From contig JBEONO010000001.1 in assembly GCA_040544425.1 (NCBI GenBank), positions 62,001 through 126,000 on the forward strand: DNA of 64,000 bases, in the 5' to 3' direction. The notes under the pieces were generated by a model. The model was not told the origin of the DNA and did no database searches. It was given only the letters and a program-made list of their open reading frames with translations. This document shows positions 7,618-16,143 of the stretch, in pieces; position 1 is the first letter of the stretch; every line of letters begins with the position of its first letter. The translations under genes were made by a program, and so were the position numbers. The stretch is from Solimicrobium sp040544425. Its GTDB lineage: Bacteria > Pseudomonadota > Gammaproteobacteria > Burkholderiales > Burkholderiaceae_D.

Positions 7618-10470
7618 ATGACTCAATCTGACGACAAACACGTAGCTGGTGAAACCGCAGTTGAACAGCTCATGCGCGTGAAACCTGTCAGTGAGACTCA
7701 AGAAGCGATCCAATTGCAACAGGCGCTGGCACGTATGGCGGAGCTGGAGCAGTTGAATCACAGCTTGCGCCTTGAAAATAACCAGCTGATCAATCTGTTT
7801 GATTCGGGCGCTGATCCAGTGATTCTGGTCTGCCAGACCACCTACCGGATCATTCGCGTGAACGCAGCGGCCAGTGCGCTGCTTGGTTATTCCGCGACGG
7901 AATTGTTAGCCAGGCCGCTGCCGGACATCATGGCACCACAGTCCCAACACGAGTTGGCGCAAGTAGCTGACACATTGCGTCAGAGCGGACATGTGTTATA
8001 TGAATCCGTGTACGTCAAAAAAGATGGCACTGCCGTGACCGTTGAGGTTAACGCCAAGACTGTCAACCTGCATGATATGCCGGGTTTTGTGGCCTCGGTC
8101 CGGGACATCACGGCGCGCAAAAAATTGCAGGCCTCGCTGATGGAAATGAATAACCAGTTTGATCTGGTGCTCAATTCGATGCCGCAAATCGTATGGATGA
8201 AAGACCTGGCCGGGGTGTATACCTATTCCAACGCGTCGCGCGAAAATTTTGGCGAAGAGGCAAACTCGGGTCTGGCTGGTAAAACCGATTTCGATATTTT
8301 CCCGGTACACCTTGCCAGGAAGTTCCGCAGCGATGACCAGCAGGTGATCGTCAACGGGAAAACGCAATTGATTGAAGAGATCGTCATCATCCACGGCCGC
8401 GAGCGCCTGATGCGTGTGCGGAAAATCCCGATCAGAAATGTCAGTGGTCAGATCAGCGCGGTCTTGGGCATTGCAGAAGATATCACCAATCTGCGCGCCG
8501 CAGAATCGCAGATCCGCAAACTGGCTCAGGCGGTCGAGCAAAGCCCGGAGTGCATCGTCATTACCGATCTGGACGCGAATATTGAATTTGTCAACGAATC
8601 GTTTTTGCGCACCACCGGTTACCGGCGTGAAGACCTGCTGGGGAAAAATTCGCGCATCCTGCAATCGGGCAAAACGCCGCCCCAGAATTACCGGCAACTG
8701 TGGGCGGCACTGACGGCGGGCCGCGCCTGGTTTGGTGAGTTTTATAACCGGCGCAAGGATGGCAGCGAATATATCGAATACGCACGCATTGCGCCGATCC
8801 GCCAGGATGACGGCACCATTACCCACTACCTGGGCATCAAGGAAGATATCACCGAGAAGAGAGGCAATGCCGCGATATTGAGCAAATCAAAAATACTGCT
8901 GCAGCGAGTCATCGATGCGATTCCCGACTGGATCTTTGTCTTCGATCAGGTCAACCGCTTCATGCTGGTCAACGAAGCGTATGCCAGTTTTCTCAATCTC
9001 AAGCCCGAATATATGATTGGTCTGCGGGTCGAGGATATCAAGATCGTCAGCCCCGGCGACGAGATGGTTGTCAAATCTGATCTCAGCTGCGAGAAAGAAA
9101 TCAGTGCGGTGTTTCAGGGCGAAGTGCTGCATTACCGTAATGAAGTCATCGTGCTGCGCAACAATGAACAGCGCTTTATTGAATCGGATTGGATCCCGTT
9201 GCGCGACGCCAAAAATCAAATTTATGGCGCACTGTGTTATCGACGCGACATTACCAACCGGATTCGGGTCGAACAGGAGCAAAAGGAATTGGTTGAGCAG
9301 CTGCACCAGGCCCAGAAGCTCGAAATGGTTGGGCAGTTCACGGGCGGCATTGCGCACGACTTCAATAATGTGCTGGCTTTAATTTTGGGTAACGCCGAGA
9401 TGCTGGGAGAAGCACCAGAAATCGTCGCCAACGAGAAACTGGCAAGATACGCGGGTCAGATCGTGCAAACCGGTTTGCGTGCGCGTGACCTGGTTAAAAA
9501 TCTGCTGCTGTTCGCCCAGAAGCAGGACATGCCGAGCCAGACCACCGATTGCGGCCAGATTGTCACTGAAGTGGTCAACAGTCTGCATCAGATTTTCCCA
9601 CCCGGTCTGCTGATTGAAACCCATATTACCCGCGACCTGCCGCCAATTTTTATAGATCCGGTCCAACTGCATCAAATCCTGCTGAATCTGGCCATGAATG
9701 CGCGCGGTGCCATGTCGGATCAGGGTCTGGTGGAAATCTGGGTGCAGCAGATCGATGTTGAGCGAAGCACGCTGTGCGACTCCTGCCAGCAATCGTTTGG
9801 TGGCCCTTGTGTGATGATCACTTTCCGCGACAATGGTACGGGTATTCCGGTCGAATATATGCGCCGTATTTTTGATCCGTTTTTTACGACAAAAAAACAC
9901 AGCGGTGGCAGTGGGTTGGGATTGTCGATCCTGCACGGCATCGTGCATGCGGCAAGTGGTCACCTGACCGTCGTCAGCACGCAAGGCTATGGCACGCAGT
10001 TTCGCCTGTTTTTCCCGGTTGGCCAGTTGTCACCCGAACCGCCTGCGCTGCCAGAGCCGGTAAATCTGACCCATACGTCCGGTCATATCATGGTTGTGGA
10101 TGACGAAAATGATATCGTCGGGTATCTGAAAGATCTGCTGGAAGGCAGCGGTTACCAGGTCAGCACCTACACCGATTCTCAGGCAGCCCTGCGCGAATTC
10201 GAGGGCGACCCGGATGCGGTGGATATGGTCCTGACCGATCAGGAAATGGCCGAACTGAATGGTTTCATGCTGGCCAAAGCGATGTTGGCGCTGCGGGCCG
10301 ACCTGCCGGTGGCAATCTGTACCGGCTACAGCGGCGACCTCGATGAACGGGCCCTGCAGGAAGCGGGTATTCAGAGCCTGTTGATCAAACCGGTTCCCAA
10401 AAAACTGCTGCTCGAAACCATACAGTCGTGCCTGCAGCGCAATGCCGCCTCACAAAAAAAGCTTCAGTAA
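7618..10470 (+). CDS. Multi-PAS hybrid sensor histidine kinase with C-terminal receiver
   Basis: A 950-residue soluble hybrid kinase with no transmembrane segment. Numbered from the ATG: a coiled coil at about 30-60, four PAS domains at about 60-170, 180-292, 298-415 and 428-548, a linker helix, the dimerisation/phosphoacceptor domain with H580 in GGIAHDFNN, and the ATPase domain (MNARGAM; DNGTGIP; GGSGLGLSIL). The receiver at about 823-938 has the acidic pair in VVDDEND, phosphoacceptor D874 in LTDQEM, and K924 in IKPVP. A cysteine group (LCDSCQQSFGGPC, residues 719-731) sits inside the ATPase domain. It is a cytosolic sensor of unknown signal. The ATG at 7618 is preferred over an in-frame TTG at 7612. 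The 3' end overlaps the convergent FixJ-type gene by 21 bp. Confidence 0.92.
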   Translation: MTQSDDKHVAGETAVEQLMRVKPVSETQEAIQLQQALARMAELEQLNHSLRLENNQLINLFDSGADPVILVCQTTYRIIRVNAAASALLGYSATELLARPLPDIMAPQSQHELAQVADTLRQSGHVLYESVYVKKDGTAVTVEVNAKTVNLHDMPGFVASVRDITARKKLQASLMEMNNQFDLVLNSMPQIVWMKDLAGVYTYSNASRENFGEEANSGLAGKTDFDIFPVHLARKFRSDDQQVIVNGKTQLIEEIVIIHGRERLMRVRKIPIRNVSGQISAVLGIAEDITNLRAAESQIRKLAQAVEQSPECIVITDLDANIEFVNESFLRTTGYRREDLLGKNSRILQSGKTPPQNYRQLWAALTAGRAWFGEFYNRRKDGSEYIEYARIAPIRQDDGTITHYLGIKEDITEKRGNAAILSKSKILLQRVIDAIPDWIFVFDQVNRFMLVNEAYASFLNLKPEYMIGLRVEDIKIVSPGDEMVVKSDLSCEKEISAVFQGEVLHYRNEVIVLRNNEQRFIESDWIPLRDAKNQIYGALCYRRDITNRIRVEQEQKELVEQLHQAQKLEMVGQFTGGIAHDFNNVLALILGNAEMLGEAPEIVANEKLARYAGQIVQTGLRARDLVKNLLLFAQKQDMPSQTTDCGQIVTEVVNSLHQIFPPGLLIETHITRDLPPIFIDPVQLHQILLNLAMNARGAMSDQGLVEIWVQQIDVERSTLCDSCQQSFGGPCVMITFRDNGTGIPVEYMRRIFDPFFTTKKHSGGSGLGLSILHGIVHAASGHLTVVSTQGYGTQFRLFFPVGQLSPEPPALPEPVNLTHTSGHIMVVDDENDIVGYLKDLLEGSGYQVSTYTDSQAALREFEGDPDAVDMVLTDQEMAELNGFMLAKAMLALRADLPVAICTGYSGDLDERALQEAGIQSLLIKPVPKKLLLETIQSCLQRNAASQKKLQ

Positions 10471-11058
10471 TTCGACCGACGTATTGACATGCAGTTTTTC
10501 ATAAATATGCGTGCGATGGCTTTCGATCGTGCGTATCGTCACCTGCAACGTACCGGCAATTTCCTTGCTGGTTTTTCCCTCGACCACCATGTTGACCACC
10601 TGACGCTCGCGTGCCGACAGCAGATCAAGACGCGCCTGCCGGGTCTGAGTCTGTTGCTGGCACAGCAGCCGCTTGCGACTGGCCTGTAGCGCCGCGTGGA
10701 TTTTATCCAGCAACATCTGTTTGCTGAACGGCTTTTCCAGAAAATCAAACGCGCCGTGCTTCATGGCGGTGACCGCCACCTCAACCTCGGCAAAGCCGGA
10801 AATAAAAATCAGCGGGATGTCCAGGCGCCGTTCATTGAGCAGGTTTTGCAATTCCATGCCGCTCATTTCCGGCATGCGGATATCGCAGATCAGGCATTCG
10901 ACCTGGGAGCGGTGATAGCCATCCAAAAATTGAGGTGCAGACGGGAAGGTCCTGACGGTGACATCCAGCGACGAGATCAGGTCCTGCATCATCTGCAGCA
11001 GGGCCAGATCGTCATCGATGATATTGACGACCGGTAGCAATTGATTATCAGTTTTCAT
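10450..11058 (-). CDS. FixJ/NarL-type response regulator (receiver plus LuxR-type HTH)
   Basis: A 202-residue regulator. The N-terminal receiver has the acidic cluster VNIIDDDLALL, phosphoacceptor aspartate in CLICDIRMPEMSG and lysine in DFLEKPFSK. The C-terminal LuxR-type helix-turn-helix reads LSARERQVVNMVVEGKTSKE, followed by TIESHRTHIYEKL. This is the FixJ layout typical of partners of PAS hybrid kinases, and the kinase gene lies convergent and overlapping, so the pair probably works together (inference). I chose ATG at 11058; an in-frame TTG lies ten codons upstream (11088). It is divergent from the gene at 11342, and the 283 bp between them contain palindromic elements that could be its targets. 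Confidence 0.88.
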   Translation of the reverse strand: MKTDNQLLPVVNIIDDDLALLQMMQDLISSLDVTVRTFPSAPQFLDGYHRSQVECLICDIRMPEMSGMELQNLLNERRLDIPLIFISGFAEVEVAVTAMKHGAFDFLEKPFSKQMLLDKIHAALQASRKRLLCQQQTQTRQARLDLLSARERQVVNMVVEGKTSKEIAGTLQVTIRTIESHRTHIYEKLHVNTSVELLKLFL

Positions 11059-11170
11059 GCGCGCAGTCTTGGTGTGAATCGCCGTCAATATAAAAATTAT
11101 TACAGGTAGCTCAACTGCAATCCCGCTCAGAAGCGCGGCGCTGCAGTCATTCTGGCCTCCAGCGCTCCGT

Positions 11171-11229
11171 AGTTACCGCAGTATTCTGCGTAAAGTTACC
11201 GGAAAACCTGTAGTGGAACCACTATAGGT
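11171..11229. promoter_or_regulatory. Divergent intergenic control region with inverted and direct repeats
   Basis: This is the most structured part of the 283-bp gap between the FixJ-type gene and the degenerate receptor gene. A long inverted repeat spans 11206-11229: arms of 11 bp with one mismatch around an AA centre, the core being TAGTGG-AA-CCACTA. Upstream, AGTTACCG occurs twice in direct orientation (11171-11178 and 11194-11201), and CGCAG-N4-CTGCG forms a small palindrome between them. The layout suits a regulator dimer, the nearest candidate being the adjacent FixJ-type protein (inference). Confidence 0.45.
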
Positions 11230-11341
11230 AATTATGGGAATCAAAGCAATGATTTGCTTTCGATGTTTGAGTCTACGCAAGCCGGGCCTGGCAGCGAAGT
11301 TGTCACAGTCGCCAATTTAACCATGCGAGGAATTTTGGATC

Positions 11342-12031
11342 ATGCGCAAACATTTGTCTGTTAACGATGATGCAGCACAATCGCCCGACGCCAGTCCCAC
11401 CATTGCGGAACTGGCCACCCTGGTTGAAGCCTCGCGTGACGACGGATTCAAGCAACTGGCACTGTTGCGCCAGTTGAATAACAAACTGTCCTCACTGATC
11501 GGCGATGACTGGAATACCGATACCCCGAGTTCGTCTGACGCGGCGGCTGTAGAAATACCACAGGCGGCACTGGCCGATGAGGAAAATAATCTGGCGGCGC
11601 ATGTGATCCAGATCGCCGAGCGCGCCGGTGCGGCCGTGGCGCAGGTGGCGGTGGCGATGCACGATATTTCCAATACCCGCGACGAGATCGCCGAAATCGC
11701 CGGGCTGATCGATGGCGTTGCGCTATACACCAATATTCTGGCAATCAATGCCACGCTCGAAGAGAACAAACCGCATGACCAGGTCTTGGTACTGGCCGCA
11801 GAACTGCGCAGTCTGGCTCAGCGCAGCGCGGCGGTCGCCAAGGAAATCAAGCTGTTGATGAATGTGTCGACCAGCACGGTGCGCCATGGTCTCGGATTTG
11901 CCGAGGATGCCCATAAAAAACTGGATGACATGATTGATGTCGTCAAAAGTGTGGCCACCATCATGGTCAGCAATAAAACGGCAGTGCGTGCCCTGGCACA
12001 AACTGAGTCGACCAAAAGTGTGACTTGTTAA
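11342..12031 (+). CDS. Degenerate soluble chemoreceptor-like signalling protein
   Basis: A 229-residue cytosolic protein with no membrane segment and no N-terminal sensor fold. The middle region matches the signalling hairpin of methyl-accepting chemotaxis proteins (IDGVALYTNILAINATLEEN at 123-142, then LAAELRSLAQRSAAVAKEIK at 151-170). The normally invariant tip that follows, of the form EAARAGE-GRGFAVVA, is replaced by EENKPHDQVLVLAAE with the GRGFA block missing. The start ATG at 11342 has a GAGG Shine-Dalgarno about 10 bases upstream. It sits 7 bp before the PAS-GGDEF-EAL gene. It may be an accessory coiled-coil partner of the receptor array or a decaying receptor; base composition and an intact frame argue against simple decay. 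Confidence 0.75.
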   Translation: MRKHLSVNDDAAQSPDASPTIAELATLVEASRDDGFKQLALLRQLNNKLSSLIGDDWNTDTPSSSDAAAVEIPQAALADEENNLAAHVIQIAERAGAAVAQVAVAMHDISNTRDEIAEIAGLIDGVALYTNILAINATLEENKPHDQVLVLAAELRSLAQRSAAVAKEIKLLMNVSTSTVRHGLGFAEDAHKKLDDMIDVVKSVATIMVSNKTAVRALAQTESTKSVTC

Positions 12032-12038
12032 CCTGGCG

Positions 12039-14246
12039 ATGAAGATCATGATCGATTTTAACAGCGGCATGTCGCACAGTTTTGTAAGCAATGTTTCGCC
12101 GCAACTAAAATGGGAAAGATACAATCAAGCCATGCTCGATGCGCTGCCAACCGAAATCGCCGTGTTGGATGGCCAGGGGCGGATCCTGATCGTGAACCAG
12201 ACCTGGCGCAGGCAAGGGCTGAACGCCATCGACCCGCTGCAAGTCGTGCATGCCGGGACCAACTACCTGGCGCTGTGCAGTAAACTGGTTTGCGCCGGCA
12301 ACGACGCTGCCGAAAAAATTCATCGCGGTATTGTCGCGGTGCTGGACGGTTCGGGCAGCGACTTTGACCTCGACTATGTCTCCCATGGCGCAGGCCAGTT
12401 GCGCTGGATCCGCATGCAGGTGCGGCGCATCGCCAGTACTTACGGGCGGGTGCTGTTGATTCACGCGGATGTCAGCGCGCAACAGGCCGTGGACGAGCTG
12501 CGCAAAAATGATTTGCTGGTGGCGCTGGACGACACGCGGCGCTCGAATCTGGAATTACATAAGTTATCGCAGGTGGTCGAGCAAAATCCGGAAAGTATTT
12601 TGATTACCAATCTGGATGCGGAAATCGAATACGTCAATAACGCGTTTCTGGAAATGAGCGGCTATACCCGCGACGAGGTGCTTGGGAAAAATCCGAAAAT
12701 GTTCAATGCCGGCAACCAGTTACCCGGCAATGATGCGAGCATGTGGCAGGCCTTGCAGCGGGGCGAAACCTGGGAGGGTGAATTTTACAACCGGCGTAAA
12801 GATGGGAGCGACTATGTCGATTTCGCGACCGTTTCACCGATCCGTCAGGCCGATGGAAAAATCAGCCACTATGTATCGATTCAGGAAAATATCACCTCGC
12901 GCAAAATGGGTGAGGCGCGTATCTATGATCTGGCTTTCTTCGATCAATTGACACGCCTGCCGAACCGGATGCTGATGGAAGATCGTCTGAACCAGCTCAT
13001 GGCCATCAGCGCACGTCAACATGAATTCTGTGCCTTGCTGTTTATCGATCTCGACAAATTCAAGAATGTGAATGATACGCTCGGCCATCACGTCGGCGAT
13101 CAAATGCTCAAGTCGGTCGCGAAATGTTTGGTCGGCTGCGTGCGCGACACCGATACCGTGGCGCGCTTCGGCGGTGATGAGTTCATCGTGTTGTTGCCCG
13201 CGTTAAGTCATGATGAAAAGAGCGCAGCGGTGAACGCCAAAGCGACCGCCATGCAGATTCTGGCGCGCCTCGACCAGATCTACCAGCTTGGTGAAACCGT
13301 GATGCACGGCACCGCCAGTATTGGTGTGACCCTGTTTCATGGCGATTCGGTCGCGGCGGCCCAGCTGCTCAAGCAGGCTGATATGGCGATGTATCAATCC
13401 AAGGAAGGCGGCCGCAATATGGTGCGGTTTTTTAATCCTTCGCTGGAAGTGCAGATGAAGCAGCGCGCCATGATGGAAGATGATCTGCGCACGGCAGTCA
13501 GAGAGCAGCAATTCATTTTGCATTACCAGCCACAATACAATCAGGACGGCGTGCTGACCGGTGCCGAAGTGCTGGTGCGCTGGGTCCATCCGACCCAGGG
13601 GGTGATCTCGCCCACGATCTTCATACCGTTTGCCGAAGACAATGGATTCATCCTGCAGATCGGCGAATGGGTGCTGGAAAAAGCCTGTCGGCAGTTGACG
13701 CGCTGGACCGCTGATCCGGCTTATCCCGCGATCACTCTGGCGGTCAATGTCAGCGCGATTCAGTTCAAACAGCATGACTTTGTCGAAGTGGTGCGGCGTG
13801 TGGTCGAACGCAGCGGCACTGATCCGGCGCGGCTGAAGCTGGAGCTCACCGAGAGCATGCTGGTCGACAAGGTTGAGGAAATCATTGACAAGATGCTGAT
13901 CTTGCAGCGCCAGGGAATCCGCTTTGCCCTGGATGATTTCGGCACCGGCTATTCATCACTGTCGCTGCTGAAACAGCTGCCGCTCGACCAGCTCAAAATT
14001 GATCAGTCATTCGTCCGGCACATCCTGGACGATCCCAGCGATGCGGCGATTGCCAAGACCATCATCACACTGGCCAGCAGCCTTGGTCTGGGGGTGATTG
14101 CCGAAGGGGTCGAAGCGGAATCGCAAAGAGAATTTTTGTGTCAGTCAGGCTGCCCTGAATATCAGGGTTATCTGTTTGCGAAGCCGATGAGTGAACAGGA
14201 TTTTGAAGAGTTGATGCTGATCGAAATGCGCAGCAGGGTCCATTGA
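12039..14246 (+). CDS. PAS-PAS-GGDEF-EAL cyclic-di-GMP turnover protein
   Basis: A 735-residue cytosolic protein. Two PAS domains (about 28-150 and 165-290, the second ending HYVSIQENITSRK) are followed by a GGDEF domain at about 292-463 and an EAL domain at about 475-725. The cyclase active site is intact (GGDEF at 378-382) and the inhibitory RxxD site is present at R369-D372. The phosphodiesterase motif is EVL at 510-512 (EVLVRW), a common functional variant, with LTES, LALDDFGTGYSSL and IAEGVE motifs in place. It can in principle both make and degrade c-di-GMP; the balance is not readable. It lies immediately downstream of the degenerate receptor gene and upstream of receiver and chemotaxis genes, suggesting c-di-GMP input to that system. 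Confidence 0.93.
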   Translation: MKIMIDFNSGMSHSFVSNVSPQLKWERYNQAMLDALPTEIAVLDGQGRILIVNQTWRRQGLNAIDPLQVVHAGTNYLALCSKLVCAGNDAAEKIHRGIVAVLDGSGSDFDLDYVSHGAGQLRWIRMQVRRIASTYGRVLLIHADVSAQQAVDELRKNDLLVALDDTRRSNLELHKLSQVVEQNPESILITNLDAEIEYVNNAFLEMSGYTRDEVLGKNPKMFNAGNQLPGNDASMWQALQRGETWEGEFYNRRKDGSDYVDFATVSPIRQADGKISHYVSIQENITSRKMGEARIYDLAFFDQLTRLPNRMLMEDRLNQLMAISARQHEFCALLFIDLDKFKNVNDTLGHHVGDQMLKSVAKCLVGCVRDTDTVARFGGDEFIVLLPALSHDEKSAAVNAKATAMQILARLDQIYQLGETVMHGTASIGVTLFHGDSVAAAQLLKQADMAMYQSKEGGRNMVRFFNPSLEVQMKQRAMMEDDLRTAVREQQFILHYQPQYNQDGVLTGAEVLVRWVHPTQGVISPTIFIPFAEDNGFILQIGEWVLEKACRQLTRWTADPAYPAITLAVNVSAIQFKQHDFVEVVRRVVERSGTDPARLKLELTESMLVDKVEEIIDKMLILQRQGIRFALDDFGTGYSSLSLLKQLPLDQLKIDQSFVRHILDDPSDAAIAKTIITLASSLGLGVIAEGVEAESQREFLCQSGCPEYQGYLFAKPMSEQDFEELMLIEMRSRVH

Positions 14247-14371
14247 TCTTGCGCAAATCAGGGCAAATAAAAAAATATAAACGCATTGGAATTGAGATTC
14301 GCATCGACTACCGTGGTTGATGGGAAATGTGTTTCAGATCGATCGAACTTGTTTCGGGATTGAGTCGGACT

Positions 14372-14779
14372 ATGAACATGACAGGGTTGCGAATTTTAAT
14401 CATTGATGACAGCGACTTGTGTTGCGCAGTGCTGAGCGTAATTTTGCGCAGCGATAATTTTAATATTGTCGGGGTTGCGCATGACGCGGTCCAGGGAATT
14501 CACCTGGCCAAACTTCACAAGCCCGATGTCGTGTTTCTCGATGTGATCATGCCGGACGTGTCTGGCCTCGATATTCTGGTCGAATTGGGTGCACTGCTTC
14601 CCGAGACGATCATCATTATGGTGTCGCGCCTGGAGCATGCCGAGATTATTCGCTGCGCGATGGAATTGGGAGCGGACGGCTACATCACCAAGCCATTCAA
14701 TTCTGCCTCGGTGCTCGGAACAATGAGACGGATTAAGGAGAATTTTATCCTGGCCAAGCCGGTGCCGGATCAACGCTAA
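14372..14779 (+). CDS. Single-domain response regulator
   Basis: About 135 residues forming one CheY-like receiver: LRILIIDDSDLCCAVLSVIL at the N-terminus, phosphoacceptor in VVFLDVIMPDVSG, threonine/serine position in IIIMVSRLEH and lysine in GYITKPFNS. There is no output domain. I chose the ATG at 14372 (MNMTGLRILI); an ATG at 14327 would add 15 residues with no receiver homology. It follows the c-di-GMP gene by about 125 bp and precedes a chemoreceptor gene, so it probably signals within this block. Whether it acts as a motor-binding CheY or a phosphate sink is unknown. Confidence 0.85.
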   Translation: MNMTGLRILIIDDSDLCCAVLSVILRSDNFNIVGVAHDAVQGIHLAKLHKPDVVFLDVIMPDVSGLDILVELGALLPETIIIMVSRLEHAEIIRCAMELGADGYITKPFNSASVLGTMRRIKENFILAKPVPDQR

Positions 14780-14862
14780 ATCGGCCTGCAATGGCCAGCA
14801 TGCTGGCAGAAATAAAAAAGTTTTATTGATTAATTCAATCATTTCAGAAAGTGGCGCGGATC

Positions 14863-16113
14863 ATGGATTTGAGCAGCTCAGCAGGCCGGTGGGAAAGGCT
14901 GACAAACATGCTTAACCCAGAACAGCGATTTACAGCGCTCTGCGCCTTGATCGTGACGGTGCTGGCCGTGCTGCCTTTGCTGCAGCACATCAGTACGCTG
15001 CAACTGCTCACCTTTGTGGGCATCGCAGTCGTTACCCTGATCAATGCGCGCCATGCGATAACCCGCTTTGCCAACGATGAGCGCGCCAGCCAGCAGGCCG
15101 CAACCAGCCAGGCTGATGCCCGCCAGCTGCGGGAGTTGGTCAGCGGGGTTGTCTCGGTCTGGCACCCGCAGTCCGTGTCGGTGAAGGCGCAAATTGAAAA
15201 AGCCAGCATGCAGGTGATTGATCATTTCAGCGACATGATCAAGGAATTTGACAGCGCCGGGTTTGGCGGAGTGAGCGGACGGGAAGACGCCTCACGCGAA
15301 GACACTACCATCACCTTGCTGACCATGTGCGAGCAGGAACTGCTGCCGGTATTGAGTTCTCTGGAGGCGATTGTGAAAAGCAAGGATGTGCTGTTGATGA
15401 GTGTGCGCGAGCTGGTCAAGGAAACCCTGGAATTGAAATCCATGGCTGCACAGGTCACGGCAATTGCCGCGCAGACCAATCTGCTGGCCATCAATGCTGC
15501 CATCGAAGCGGCGCGGGCTGGCAGCGCAGGCCGCGGGTTCGCGGTGGTGGCCGGTGAAGTGCGGCTGCTGTCGCAGCGTTCTGCAGAAACCGGCAAGCAG
15601 ATTGCCGACCGGGTGCAGCAGATCGGCGCCATCATGCAAAACACCCTGAACGCCGCCAATGAGGCGGCACAGATTGATAATAACGTCATCAGCCAGACCG
15701 GCGACGTGGTCACCAGTGTTCTGGATCATGTGCGCTGTCTGGGCGGTTCGGTCGAGGATTTGCGCAGCCATGGCACGACCATCCGGATTGCGGTCGAAGA
15801 GGTGATGGTGACCCTCCAGTATCAGGATCGGGTATCACAAATCATTGAGGTGATTGGCACCGACATGCAAAAGGTCATTGCCCTGCTGGACGACCCGGAT
15901 GCCGAATTACCCGGTATCGAGGAGTGGATGGAGGGCAGTGACAGTTCTTTCAAGCGACATCGCGGCGTGATTCAGATTGACCCGGCCGCCAGCCGGAGAA
16001 AGCCGCATCTGGTGGTGGAAGAAATCGAGCCGACTTTAATGCGGCCAGCCAAAGCTGCACGTAAAACCACAGCGACCAAGCCGGTCGAAAGTAACGACGT
16101 AACTTTTTTTTGA
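14863..16113 (+). CDS. Membrane chemoreceptor-like protein with a CheZ-like C-terminal motif
   Basis: About 416 residues (numbered from ATG 14863; GTG 14851 is an alternative). Two adjacent hydrophobic helices (about 23-40 and 43-60) with almost no periplasmic loop are followed by a coiled coil and the receptor signalling hairpin, tip around AAQTNLLAINAAIEAARAG (202-220) and GRGFAVVAGEVRLLSQRSAE. After the hairpin, about residues 316-336 read VTLQYQDRVSQIIEVIG, in which D322-x3-Q326 resembles the catalytic DxxxQ of CheZ phosphatases (QDFQDLTGQ in E. coli). The tail is basic and Pro/Ala-rich and ends NDVTFF, acidic plus aromatic. The next gene, 30 bp downstream, is a CheY-like receiver. The phosphatase idea is an inference. 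Confidence 0.85.
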   Translation: MDLSSSAGRWERLTNMLNPEQRFTALCALIVTVLAVLPLLQHISTLQLLTFVGIAVVTLINARHAITRFANDERASQQAATSQADARQLRELVSGVVSVWHPQSVSVKAQIEKASMQVIDHFSDMIKEFDSAGFGGVSGREDASREDTTITLLTMCEQELLPVLSSLEAIVKSKDVLLMSVRELVKETLELKSMAAQVTAIAAQTNLLAINAAIEAARAGSAGRGFAVVAGEVRLLSQRSAETGKQIADRVQQIGAIMQNTLNAANEAAQIDNNVISQTGDVVTSVLDHVRCLGGSVEDLRSHGTTIRIAVEEVMVTLQYQDRVSQIIEVIGTDMQKVIALLDDPDAELPGIEEWMEGSDSSFKRHRGVIQIDPAASRRKPHLVVEEIEPTLMRPAKAARKTTATKPVESNDVTFF

Positions 16114-16143
16114 TGTGATTGCAGTTTCAGCGAAGGGTGCGAT

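Noticed and set aside
7996..8826. Minus-strand open frame of 276 codons opposite the hybrid kinase
   Set aside because: Antisense to conserved PAS domains, low-complexity content and no recognisable motif.
14794..14807. Perfect palindrome GCCAGCATGCTGGC after the single-domain response regulator gene, as a terminator or operator
   Set aside because: It has no loop and no adjacent T run, and no regulator can be tied to it; I leave it as an unassigned palindrome.
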